A DNA stretch of 64,000 nucleotides from Macropodus opercularis (lineage: Eukaryota > Chordata > Actinopteri > Anabantiformes > Osphronemidae), in NCBI GenBank assembly GCA_030770545.1, contig CM061096.1, positions 9,839,501 through 9,903,500 of the forward strand. Reading direction: 5' to 3'. This document shows, in pieces, positions 11,791 through 23,691 of the stretch; position 1 is the stretch's first letter; the number at the start of each line of letters is the position of its first letter. Under the pieces are notes generated by a model. The model made no database searches. It was not told the origin of the DNA and was given only the letters and a program-made list of their open reading frames with translations. The position numbers and the translations under genes were made by a program.

Positions 11791-13390
11791 CTCTGTTCCA
11801 CATCTTTTCCTTCTATCCATCACAGCACAATTACGCTTTAAAAAGATCACTCAGACCCTCGGTTCCCTTTACACCCCCACCCCAGTCTTGTTTTGTTTCC
11901 GTGAACAACCAACAATGAGTATGAAAACAAAATTCACTAGGACGAGTGAGGACTTCATTTATTCCACCATTAGTGAAGAAAATTAGACTTATGCAAAGAA
12001 ACTCTCAGTACCTCACTCTCTGAATGATCTCTAACATTAACTGTCAGATGGTGTTCAGTTGTGCGTCTTTAGAGTTGTCCGCCAGAGTTGCGGTTTAGTA
12101 ATGTGGATTCTGGAGATATTTCACTGCCTGTCATGGCGGTCCTTTTAAGCACACTTACTTTAAATGAACTATTAATTTGCTTTACACTAAAGGCAGAAGA
12201 TTTTATAAATACAGTTTTTATTTAGGTGTTGTATTCATCAGTCAAATGCATTAATAGCTTTATCTTTATTCCAGGTAGATTGGTTTAGGTTATGAGCAGA
12301 AGTTGTTTATGTCACTGTTTCCAACTGAAGCAATTGTGCGTTCAGAATCCATTCCTTATATGCGTTCATGAGGTTGGTTGACGTTATCTGCAGTCTTAAG
12401 CATCTACATGCCCCTTTTTTTATTATTTTAAAACATATATGTATCATAACTGTATTAGAATCTTGTGTAGTCATTTTGAAAAAGGTATACCTGCATATTA
12501 TATAAAGAAAAACCTGATACTGAAGTAGTGAAACTAGATTCAGTTAATATGCACATTATCTAAGACCTACAGATTCATATCCTAACAGCTGAACTCAAAG
12601 ATAGCTCAAGCCTGCAACAAGTACAACATAGATGCTCCAGCTACGCACATGCTGACTCTGTATAGCACAGTAAGTGTGCTCGTCGTAGATGTGGCAGCTC
12701 TCTGTACCGTTTTTTTGTGTCTGCTTATGTGATGTAGCTACAGAAAAAGGGGTCGGTGTTTGTCTGGCTGTAAGATCTTTACTAATGTCGGTCCTGTATG
12801 TGTAGCACCATGCATATAGGTGTATGTGCCTTGGATTGATATGGCTGCCTGCTTGTTGCATTGGACATTAGTGTTCCTCTAACTCCTGTGATAGTAACAG
12901 TTTCAGCCAGTAGAGAGATCTTTTAATAGTGTACAGTCATTTCTTTTTCTATCGCAAACCTCATCTTGCTGTTGTTATTGAGCAATATTAAATTTAACTG
13001 TTCATTTAATGTGTTATGGACATGTATTATTAAATATTTAATATTAACTTTTTGTTCCAAATGTACATTTCATTGGAAGGAACATATCCGATGCAGTAGA
13101 TGCGAAAACATTTTAGCATTCTAACAAGTGGGCGATCATGTGCATGTGAGTTTGTAGAGGCTCAGATCTCTCGATGCTTTGAAGTATTGTGGTTATTTTG
13201 TCTTTTCTCCCTCTTCCGTGCCATTTCAACTTGACACTGTGCCTTCCTGTTCCTGTTCTGACGACTATTGACCTGGTATCCAGGACAATAAGTCCACAGT
13301 AGGTGGTTAGTGGCTCTCTGTAAAATCAGTCTGTATCTCCTTGTGTGTATAGCAGCATGTGTATAACAATAAAGAACCAAGATTCATTAC
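11791..13390 (+). terminator. mgrn1: mgrn1 3' untranslated region and poly(A) signal
   Basis: The 1.6 kb after the stop has no supported coding frame. AATAAA at 13368-13373 is a good candidate cleavage signal; another AATAAA lies near 13932. Confidence 0.6.
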
Positions 13391-13399
13391 TTTTTCAGC

Positions 13400-15226
13400 T
13401 GCCACTTGTCTGACTTCACGCGTTATTTACATAACACAGAAAACACAGTCATTACGTCCCAGCAAATATTTGCTCAGTTATGGCTTGTATGAGTATTTCG
13501 TAAACGTTAAGTGATCTAGTTATACTTAGTCCCTGTTTTCATGTTCATGCATGTGGTCTCAGGGTTTTAGGTGTCCAGGAGAGGTCAACGCTGCCCACTG
13601 CTGGCAAAGCAGCAGCTAAACTAGTGGAGTTGGGTTTCATTGTAATTTTAAGTGCACACAAGGCGTGACCCATGGACAGCCATAAAACTGTAAAAGTCGT
13701 GGTCTCAGTTAATGTTTTACCCATAAGTTTCTGATTATTGTTTCCTGGAAGCATAATTATGCTGCAGATGAACAGTAAACTGTGCATTCTTTAGCGAGCC
13801 AGACACGAGTACAGTACATTACTGTTTATCACTGAAGACAAATGTTATTTTGTTAGATTCAGATCATAAGAACGTTTACCTCAGTTTGAAGCCTTCTGTC
13901 TTTATTTATGTTTTATGTTCCCATTAAACCCAAATAAAATGGACCTATCATATATTCAGTTGTTTACAGCATGCACCACCCAAGACTAGGACTAACTCTG
14001 TATTAGAGTTTGGTTTCTGATGCCTAATATGTATTCAGAAATGATTGTAAACATAGAAAATGGCCATATTTTTTAGGTACTTTATTTACTAGAATGAATT
14101 TGAAGAACTTAAACGAGTTATTCATGTCTTCACATGTGTAATTATATCTCTTCAGGAAGTTAAGGCTTCATATTTCAAACATAATGACATTCTTGTGCTG
14201 TAATAGTTAACTGCTGCTCTTTACGTATCACGGCCAACAGGTGCACACTGTTTGAAGTTTATTGAGGATTCAGTTACACTGTAGCCACAGGGTTGTCTAT
14301 GTAAATGCAATACACTGAGAAACGGCATGGATGTGTGTACACACATACTCACATGCTGTAAAGGAGATTAGGATCCATGACACTTCTAACCAGAGTAGGT
14401 TTGATGGTGAGGTTATACAATAGGTCCATACATTTAATCTACTCTCATCATGTGTTGCATTTTAAGTCTCTGTATCCAAGACGCTTTTATTCCTATTTAG
14501 TGTATTATCGAGTTTTAGGTCCCAGAGTTGGCAGTGAAGGCTATGAAGCATTAATTTAAGCACTGGTCCACCAAGTTCAGGTTTGATCCTGTGCCAGATG
14601 GAGATGTTTCCATACTTCTGACAGATTGTAGCTGGAGATTTGCTTCATGGACAGTAAAAAAGCAGTAGACAAAACCGTCCTTAAAGCATTGCCATTAGGT
14701 CTTGAGGACATATTGTGCAATATTAGGACTAAGGCTTGAGCCAAGTGGTTTGGCAACGAAACCTGTTTGAGTGTAATTAATAAATCCATCCAGTTTAAGC
14801 ATTGCAGTCTTGACTGTAAAAAATAAATAACTTAATGTAGGCCACACAGCGCAGAGAACCAATTTAATTCAGGCATTTTTGTAGAGCAGTTTAGTGTCAA
14901 CAGTGTAAGTCTGTGACTATGTTTACCTCAGCCTAGACAAAGTCAGTGCTCTCTCATTTAATTAGCCCGTGATAAACCTCTTTGAGGCATGAAATCATCA
15001 CCAGCAATCCACACAAATCTCCCCCTGACTCACTACAGATAAATCAGCCCACATGCCCTGGATCTCCAATCACATGTGTCCACCTACATCAGTCACATCG
15101 TGCCTTCTTCACAGCCCACGACACATAACTCACATATGTGTCATCTAAAACTATTCTCATCTGACCTGGAAAAAAGCTCATGTTTATGAGAAGATGCTCT
15201 TACCAGGTTTTCCTACATAGATACAC
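13400..15226. other. Intergenic region mgrn1-aanat2
   Basis: No coding exon or clear mobile element was recognised. A TAATCT photoreceptor-type element (AGATTA on +) is present at 14365-14370, and candidate distal aanat2 regulatory sequence may lie here. Confidence 0.5.
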
Positions 15227-15382
15227 AGATTATTAGTGTCACTCAGCTAATGTGATCTAAATGAAGTTCTAATGTCTTTATATGCAATTGTGTAGCTGTA
15301 GAACTGTCTCACCTTGGCTCTGAAAAAGAAGACAAAGCTCAGCCTTTAAGAAGGGGGGGATTTGCAGACTAGGAGGCACGTG
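15227..15382 (+). promoter_or_regulatory. aanat2: Candidate clock/photoreceptor control region of aanat2
   Basis: A perfect E-box CACGTG is at 15377-15382, about 260 bases before the aanat2 start codon. A TAATCT element, the CRX/OTX-type photoreceptor conserved element, reads on the minus strand at 15227-15232. A further GATTA is at 15541-15545 in the presumed 5' UTR. Fish aanat2 is known to be driven in the pineal by OTX5 through such elements and by CLOCK/BMAL through E-boxes. Function here is inferred. Confidence 0.55.
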
Positions 15383-15643
15383 CACAGACAGCTATCCTAC
15401 TTTAAGAGGTCCACTGTGAAGTAGAGGTCAGAGGGAAAGAAGAGGAGGAGGAAGAGGCAAGACAAGAGACAAGCAGGTCAGCGTGTTGCCCTCTGAGGTT
15501 AGTTGCTCTTCTGGCACAACTGTGGGAGACGGAGGCATTTGATTACGTTTTCCCACATCCCGGCATTAAATTTATAACATTTAACTGCAAAGGACTGAAA
15601 TAGGACGGCCAGTACTGATACACTGATACAGTGTTGAGGCAAC

Positions 15644-16568
15644 ATGACGCAGCAGGTCAGCGGCTCACCTTTCCTGAAGCCCTTCTTCCTGAAGATGCCC
15701 GTCAGCGCGGTCAGCCCTCTACGACAGAGACGCCACACGCTTCCCGCCAGTGAGTTCCGGAACCTCACGCCGCAGGACGCCATCAGTGTGTTTGAGATTG
15801 AGAGAGAAGGTAAGTGTGGTTTTTTACAATATGAAAACATGATATTAATAAGAATGTTCCACATAATAAAACGGCAGCTATACGAACTGTTACACTGTTG
15901 TTATAGTGTCCAATCTGCATGTCATTAGTTTAAATATGCTGCCTTTTTGTTTTGTTAGTTTCTGTCAGTCTGTGGCTATGACCCACTGAATAAACTGGTT
16001 CTTGTCACCCACACAGCATTTGTGTCTGTGTCTGGAGAGTGTCCACTTACCCTGGATGAGGTGCTCAACTTCCTGGGTCAGTGCCCTGAGCTGTCACTGG
16101 GTTGGTTTGAGGAGGGTCAACTGGTAGCTTTCATCATCGGCTCCGGTTGGGACAAGGAGAGGCTGTCACAGGTGTGTGAATGTAGAGGAAATCACACACT
16201 GCAATCGTTAATATGCTGATCCTTTTTTGACATAACACTTCTATGTAATGATACTGTTATAGGAGGCCATGACTCAGCACGTCCCAGACACGCCCACAGT
16301 GCACATCCACGTGCTGTCAGTACACCGACACTGCCGCCAACAAGGCAAAGGCTCCATCCTCTTGTGGCGGTACTTGCAGTACCTGCGCTGTATGCCAGGT
16401 CTCCGCCGGGCGCTGCTGATCTGTGAAGACTTCCTGGTGCCTTTCTACCTCAAGGCGGGATTCAAGGAGAAAGGGCCATCAGCCATCTCTGTGTCCAGCA
16501 TGCACTTCCAAGAGATGGAGTACATGTTGTGTGGGCAGGCGTACGCAAGACGGAACAGCGGCGTGTAG
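15644..16568 (+). CDS. aanat2: Pineal-type arylalkylamine N-acetyltransferase (AANAT2)
   Basis: Three exons (15644-15809, 16017-16171, 16263-16568) give 208 aa, the family length. The enzyme acetylates serotonin with acetyl-CoA, the rate-limiting step in nocturnal melatonin synthesis. The N-terminal 14-3-3/PKA site is RRHTLP (Thr32). The GNAT core carries the acetyl-CoA loop RQQGKGS and the histidine pair HIHVLSVHRH. The C-terminal PKA site is ARRNSG. The N-terminus (SPFLKPFFLK) and the C-terminus match the teleost pineal AANAT2 form rather than the retinal AANAT1 form. The start is the first ATG giving the conserved N-terminus. It converges on rhbdf1. Confidence 0.95.
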
Positions 16569-16877
16569 TCCACCGGATCCTGATTCTCTAACACCCTTCT
16601 TCAACTTGCTCACCTCTAAACCGTACTCTTTGCAGAGATGATCAACAGAACACACCGACAGATGGAGGTGCAGGGTCAGTGTGCGCCAGCGGTTCCACTG
16701 TTGGTTAGCAGGTCTTCACCGAATCCCCTAATGGACACCGAACCTGTAGCTTTGCAGTGTTATCAAATGTTATTATTTCTATTGCCAGGAGCATCTGCAA
16801 GCTCAGTGTTTCCTTTATTGTTTTACTCAACAATTCACAATTTGCACTGCAGTCAAGGTCATAAAATAATTTTGAGA

Positions 16878-16899
16878 AATAAATACCAGTGAAGTAATA
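16878..16899 (+). terminator. aanat2: aanat2 poly(A) signals
   Basis: AATAAA at 16878-16883 and a second AATAAA a few bases later, about 310 bases after the stop codon, fit the 3' end of the aanat2 transcript. Confidence 0.6.
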
Positions 16900-16909
16900 A
16901 ACATCCATA

Positions 16910-17723
16910 AATCAAAAGGTGTATGTAATGTATTAATAGGGTCATTAATGTAACGAGTCATCTGAGCATCTACATGTGTACATCAAGTCTGGATGGATGA
17001 ACAGCTGTACAAACTAATTGGACTGTTTCTATGTTACTTAATGTGAAGAAGCTATTGTTATACTCACAAAGCACATTCTGTTCATTGAGAGAAAAATCAC
17101 ACAGATCTTTTAATATTTAGATTTGTTTTTACTGTTGTCTTCAGTTATACATGTGAGTAAAGGTAGTTAAAACACTACCATCTTCAAAATAACAAATCAC
17201 TTCTCGAGAAGCAATTAACACATAAAACATTCGAGTGCTCAGCATACTGTAACAAAAATATGGCAGTAGTTGGTACATTAATCAACAAGGCACCAAAGGT
17301 ATCAATATTTGATATTTTTGTCCCTGCTTTTGTATAAGCTTGCCTGAATAATAATAAAATCTATGGAGTGTGAACATAAAATACAATATTACTTCTCTGT
17401 GTACCGACGCCAGCTTCTCCAATTTCTGCCTCACACGTACAAGGGCGAGGGGCTTTAATGAGGTTCAGAGGGGCCATAGCTTTGTCGCACTGGAGAGTGA
17501 CGCAGCGACAAAGATAGCGAACAGAGAGGTCATTAAAGGAAGTCCTTCTGACGAGTGGCATAGGTATTGATACTGACAGAGTAAAATAAAACACGAGCAT
17601 GTTATCATAGTTCACAGAGAGGGGGCGACAGTGCCCTGGCCAGACAGGGGTACAGTGCAGACACAGACTCAGTCCACGTCTCTTGACCTGATGCCTTCGT
17701 TCTGCGCTCACCCGGTCCACACG
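16910..17723 (-). other. rhbdf1: Probable rhbdf1 3' untranslated region
   Basis: Between the aanat2 3' end and the rhbdf1 stop there is no supported coding frame. It probably holds the rhbdf1 3' UTR. A minus-strand AATAAA (TTTATT at 16814-16819) would overlap the aanat2 3' UTR; no nearer canonical signal was seen. Confidence 0.4.
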
Positions 17724-20700
17724 TCAGTGAAGGTGAGCATTGAGGTCGTACTTTTCGCAAAACTTGTCCGTGAAAGGGATGCAGGTGAGCAACTCGCACC
17801 ATTCACACTTGATAGGGTAGACGAAGAAGAGCACCACGAGGCCTGAAAAGAGCCCGACGAACACCAGCAGGAAAACGATTATCTGACAGCGCTTGCGATA
17901 CAGGTCTGTGCGGCCAAAGCTGATGTAGGGCAGAAAGGCGAAGGACAGGAAGAAGCCAGAGATAAATCCACAAATGTGGGCGAAATTGTCAATCCAGGGC
18001 AGCAGCCCAAAGGCAAAAAGGAACAGCACCACACACAGCAGCTTTGTGAAGGCCCTCCAGGGCTGTGCCAGGATCTGCCAGCTCTGAAACAACTCCACGA
18101 ACAAACAGGCCAGGATCCCAAACTGAGAACCAGCTGGACCCACCTAAGACGAAGACAGCAGAGAGAGAAAAGCTCATGACCCCCCGCTGTGTTTTTAATA
18201 TCCTCTCCAAATTCATCACAATCACACATAACCACTGCATTATTTTTCGAATGTGAGCATATTACACATGATCACCTCTGCTCTGTAGGGCAGAAAGATG
18301 GCTGAAGCTAAGTTGCCAGTGATGCCACTGAGGATGTAAATAATTGAGATGCGCAGCCAGCCTGCCAGCTTCTCCAGGTCCCTCAGGATGGTCATCTGGA
18401 AAGCCACCGAGACCAGGCAGTGAAGGATCCTGGGGGGACAGAGGAGGACAAAGGGCTCGTGTGTGTTCAATGTGATGCCTGTGTGCGCTGCATGTGGATG
18501 AAAAGCCACACGTGCTGGGAAGATAATCTGCGTTCCTTCTGTGTAAATCCCTCAATAGCTGACCAGGGATGACTTTGCCCATCAACAAAATCAATCTCTC
18601 TCTCTCACTGAAGCTTAATGAGTTTGTGTAGCGAGGGCACTTTGCTTAATTACCCGCGGGACAAAGCAACTGCTCCTCTTAAGTGTAAGGTCAGCTCCAT
18701 GTGCTGCCTGACTGACAGGTCTACTCACCCAGCGTGCAGGAAAAGTGAGAGCCAGAGTCTGTAAAACTGATCTGGGATCTCTGGGTTGAGGAAATGCAAC
18801 AGTCCACATACATCATCCATGCAGTGCACCTGAAGAAGAACAGAAAACAGTATTCAGCGTCACTTAGTGATACTCAAGCTTATACGCAGTCAAGGGAACT
18901 GTGACACATAACACTACTATGACAATCTAGATCAAAATGAACGTGCATATGCAGAACGACTCCTACACACGTCCTGTCCTGAAATGTTAGATAGGACCTT
19001 AACTAATTAGTTGTGATATCCAGCAAGTAAACAACGCAGTACGTTAATCAAACACTGCGACAACAAGCTGTCATTAACACAGGAGAACGTGTCTTACTTG
19101 AGAGCAGAGAGTTGCCTCCTCGTGAAAGTAGCCCTTCATAAAGTCACAATATTCTCGGGATGTGATTTCACACCTTAAACGAAGCGAGACGGAAATATGA
19201 ATTTTACGCTTTCATGTTTCCGAAAAATAAAAGATAGATAGAAAATAGATTGTGTTCTCACCTCCCCTTGGTTCCAATGCAGCAGGGCCGACCTGTGATG
19301 GTACAGTCTATATGAGGCAGGTTGGTGTGGTTCCCTGTGTTATACCTGGTACAAATCTAAAAAGCAGAGCAGAGTCACCACAAGCAGTTTAGAAAATCAA
19401 GGTCAGGCATCACAGGCCACAGATCAGCCTGTGATATAGAGTTTTGACCACCAGGCTGCACTCACTGGCCACTTGGTGATGTCATCAGGCCATTCATGTG
19501 GCGATACTGAAGCGGGCTCTAGACATATCCTGTAATAACAAACAATAAACATATTACGGTCAACGTGACGTTTACGGTATAAGCTGTAAGTGAAACAAAT
19601 ATTTAGCATTTCACCTGGGATCCTGATGACACACGGAGCCGAACCGTCTGTCTTTACCATTTAACTGAGCGCTGGAATGATTCGGCCACTTTACCCACTC
19701 AGCTAGAGTACTCTGGAAAAATACACAAACAAAGGAATTAGAGTGGCCCTCGGCTTGACCTGTATCCACTGTAAAAATCAAGGGCCACACAGCCGAGCTC
19801 CGGGTTTGTTTACACACCGAGCATTCCTCCTCGGAGGTTTGGACACAGCCAGAGCGGTCGTTCCGCACGCAGCAGGCCGAGTTACGCTCGATAGCTCTCT
19901 TTTCCCTGATAAGTTCATGCACCTGCTTGTCCTGCCGCATGCATGGAGAATATTTGGCCCCCAAGTGGATCAGAGCTTCCTAACAATGCATATGAAATTC
20001 AATGCAATACTTAATTTAATCAATGTACACATGACTTTTACCTTTTTACTTTTATCTGCAAAAGAAATAAATGCGGAACACAGAGAAATGTGCTTACAGA
20101 GCTAGGCCCGATCCAGAAGTTCTCCTGCTGTACAAACTTAACATTTTCATACACACCTTTGTTTCTTAGAACCTAAATCAGAAGACAGACTAATTAGAAT
20201 GAACACAAGTTATTTGAGAGCTGAAATAACATTAACATGCTCATTACAACTGAGCCGTTACTCACAGAATCAACCGTCTCGTGCTGGGAGAAGCCCACTG
20301 GTGCAAAACCATAGATGCATATCGCCAAGATGGTGATGAGCAAGTGGACAACGGTGATCCAATAAGTAAAAAAAGGCCTAGAGGAACATGAAGTATGTAC
20401 AGCGTTACAGATAACGTCGTCCATTAGTGTCATGTGTAGACGTGCAGCAGACGAGGGGCAGTACCTGTGATCGTCCATGTCCTCTATCTGCCTCTTGACG
20501 TAGCTGTCGATGCGCTTGCGGTAGGTGCGGTTTGTCAGCTTTCCTACCATGCCTAAGCCATAAGGCCTCTTTTCCCGAGCAAAGAGCTTCTTGACGGGCA
20601 CGACAATGCGCTGCCCACGGCGCTGGCCGTTTATGCTGACCACCTCCTGCCGCAAGGGCACCTTTGGTGGACCTGGAGTTCCCTCTTTGGCTTTACGCCA

Positions 20701-23663
20701 CCCTCGCTCCAGAGGCCTGGAGAAGACGACAGACGAGAGACAGAATTAATCAGCGTAATTATTTTAAATTGTTGTGGTGTAATGAATGCAGAGGGTTTGA
20801 TTTAGTTCAGGAACTATTTCCAAGTGTTGTCTATTAGGTGATCGAGGACATAAATTGCACAGTAACTCACAGCATGAGGTGACTTCTCTCCAGCTCCGAT
20901 TTATCTAGGGCGCTGCCGGTCAGCTCCGTCTCGTCCTTCTTGCTGCCAGGCTCTGCCTCTTTCATGGCTGCCTCAGAGGGAGGCTCAAACACCTCGTCTG
21001 CATACGTGGACAACTCCTCCTGCATCAAAATGTCCTAAACAGAACATAGCAAGACATTAATAGTGCATACTAACAGCAACAATAACAATATAAGATCAAA
21101 TGTTCCCGACTTACTCTGGCAAAAAACGATGTGTCTAATTCGTCAGGAAAGTCGACTACATCTTCCTCCATGAAGCTGGCAGGAGTAAAGCTTCGTCTTT
21201 GGGTCCTTCTCATAGTGCTTTCCCGTAAAGAACGTCCCTGAGTAACACACATACACATGTAGACACACAGTATGCATCTATATCTGAAATTTACAGATCA
21301 ATCAAGAAGGTTTTAGACAAATACAATCTTTTTTCAATACATTTAAATATATGCCCTCTTCCCTGCAAATGTATTGGATATATGTTAATGGATGAATGCA
21401 CTGTACATATCTGAGGACTTCTCTAACTGTTCGTCTCTCTCACTAACCTTGACTAGTGCTGCTGCGGCCCTGAAGCTCATCTTTGCCACAGATTCCCTCT
21501 TACGCCGACAAGGCAGTCGGTTGAGACCTGAGCGAGAGCTGGTGAAAGAGCAGAGCGAGGCAGCTCCAGGGGTGATGGGGGTCTGAGGCACGCTGTAGCC
21601 ACCCACCTCCTCCACCATGCGGAAGGCTCGTCCTCGCGCCAGTGGGTCCACAATCTGGATGCCAAAACAATATAGTGTTAAAATCCTTAGCGTATATTTT
21701 GCATTCATACCAGCTTTATATTGAAAAATATCTTGACTGAAACAGGATGTCAGTTCCTTCACCTTCTGCATGCCATGCTGTGAGCTGGGGACGTACAGAG
21801 GGGGCGGGGTCTCAGTGCTGGTTAAAGAAATGTTGTCCTGGCTGGGCAGATCCATCTCTCGGATCACCTGTGGTTTCAGCTTTCCGTAGCGCAGGCTGCA
21901 GTGGCGAAGGCTTTTCCTCTGCCATTTCTGGGTGGCATCGCCATCCTTATTGACCCCAAACCAGTCAGCTGTTCCCCTAATGCCACAAACAGTGACCTTC
22001 AAAATCTGTGTCACAAAACTCACACACGTTTCTTCTTACAGACAGGTAACATCCTGTCTCATCATTGTTAACCCTCTTAATAGATCTGTCTATAAGGAGT
22101 GGATCAGATAGGACTTGCTCTAGATATAGCAAGAAATAGAGGGTAAAGGCCTGGGAGTATTTATGTTAGGACATAAAGACGTAAATAAGACATCTTAAGA
22201 CAGAAAATGAAGGATTTCTCTGCATCTTACTCCACTACCCACACATGCCCATTCCAATAAACCTTAACGAAAACAGACACAATCACGTTTGGGAAGTTGA
22301 AGCTTAATAAGTACCAGAGCAAACAACGCTACAGCCCCCAGGCCAGGAAGTGGAAGTGGAAACATTCTTCAAAGGGAAACTAGCGGTTTCTTCACTAATT
22401 ATAAGCTGCAGACTGGATGTTCTGTGAAGTTAGATTAAAATCGTTTTCTCAATTTCATTTTGCTGGTGAACAGCACAGTGCACACGTACCTTCGCTAAAC
22501 CTTAGTTTAGTTTGAGCATGACTGGACATAGTGTCCACTAATAAAAGCCATGACCTTAGCCAACATGTAGGACTCAGACACTATTGACCCTCCTTTGCTA
22601 TGCTGGGTCATTACTGTAGCTCAGTAATAAAACAGAATTTATAACAAGAGGCTGCTTTTAGTTAAAGGTCCTGTCATGAAAACAAATCTAAATTTTAAAT
22701 CGTGCAAAAATCTAACATTGTAATCTATCACACACTGAGTATGGTCATTTATCACGTCAGACCTTACACCCGCGTCTTGCAAAGAACCTCCTGCCGTACC
22801 TGAGCAGGGTTCTGGAAAGTGAGTGGTGTTTCCTGGTGCTGCGGCGAGCAGCTCGCTGGCCCTTAATGGGCACCGTGCTAATCCGTTCAAAGTGCACCCT
22901 TCTGCTGCTGTGACCAGGCAGAGCAGGGCCGGAAGGAGGCGAGAAGGGACAGATGAAAGGAGGAAAGAGAAAAGACAATAACAGGCAGTGAGAAGGAAAA
23001 GGGCAGCTGCACAGTGGTGTAACTATCATGCAGAGAGGAAAAAGAAGACTATTAGGTCAAGATTTATTTTATATTTTACAACATGAAAAAAGTCATTACC
23101 AGGCAGGCGTCATTGAAGCTACTAAAAAGTATTAGCCATGCAATTTGAAGAGGTGAGTTAAGCAGACGCCATAGGACGCATTCATGTATCTGATATAAGG
23201 ATGTGCTGCCCATTTTACGATGCAAGACACAACTTTATCCCTACTCTGCAGAAGAGAAGCAGGCTGACTACAGTAATGTTATTGCTATAACAGTGCAGCT
23301 GTCTTTACCTCTTTATGGTTTGCGTGATGGATGACTGGCGTTGCAAGACAGGCCGCCGGGTGTCAAAGAGGTCTCGAGGTGGGGACTGGAGGTGAGAGTT
23401 GTCCACGGGCATGCTGATGCTGCGTAGGAAGCCCTGCCTCTTCACTGGCTACATGGGAAACGAGGCATAACCACCAGAGACGTGAAGACACGCATCACCA
23501 CAAAATGACAAAGACGGGAGGAGAGGGATTCAGCGAGAAAGGGCACCTGAACAAAAGTGGGAGGCTCGTCGAGTGACATCTGAGCTGTGGGAATGTCCAG
23601 TCGGAGCCAGGGAGGTTTCTTCCTTTGCAGGCTGCTGGTGCTCTCCCGCCGTGGTTCAGCCAT
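17724..23663 (-). CDS. rhbdf1: iRhom1, inactive rhomboid protein 1
   Basis: Eighteen coding exons on the minus strand: 23663-23547, 23448-23309, 22907-22800, 21976-21763, 21654-21448, 21237-21115, 21034-20871, 20716-20465, 20377-20266, 20172-20098, 19979-19818, 19712-19615, 19529-19466, 19356-19262, 19173-19098, 18829-18729, 18429-18276 and 18143-17724. The product is 893 aa, or 857 aa without the third exon; human iRhom1 is 855. The cytosolic N-terminus (MAEPRRESTSSLQRKKPPW) leads to TM1 near residue 445, the cysteine-rich iRhom homology domain ([30 protein letters not shown]) and the rhomboid membrane core. GPAGSQFG near residue 756 replaces the catalytic GxSG, the hallmark of proteolytically dead iRhoms. 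The C-terminus is FCEKYDLNAHLH. Known role: trafficking and maturation of ADAM17 from the ER. Confidence 0.96.
22800..22907 (-). CDS. rhbdf1: Likely cassette exon of rhbdf1 (36 codons, basic and Ser-rich)
   Basis: An open segment between acceptor (gtcacag) and donor (gtacgg) reads SRRVHFERISTVPIKG then RRSTRKHHSLSRTLLR. It is 108 bases long and phase-matched on both sides, so inclusion or skipping keeps the frame. The human iRhom1 sequence that I recall joins the flanking exons directly, so this exon may be optional. It adds basic RxxS/RxxT motifs to the cytosolic tail. Confidence 0.6.
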
Positions 23664-23691
23664 GTTCTCTGTCCCACCCAAGGCCTGCCAG

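Noticed and set aside
21385..22023. Single 212-codon minus-strand frame read as one protein
   Set aside because: It runs through an intron: the true rhbdf1 exons are 21976-21763 and 21654-21448, and the residues between them are intronic.
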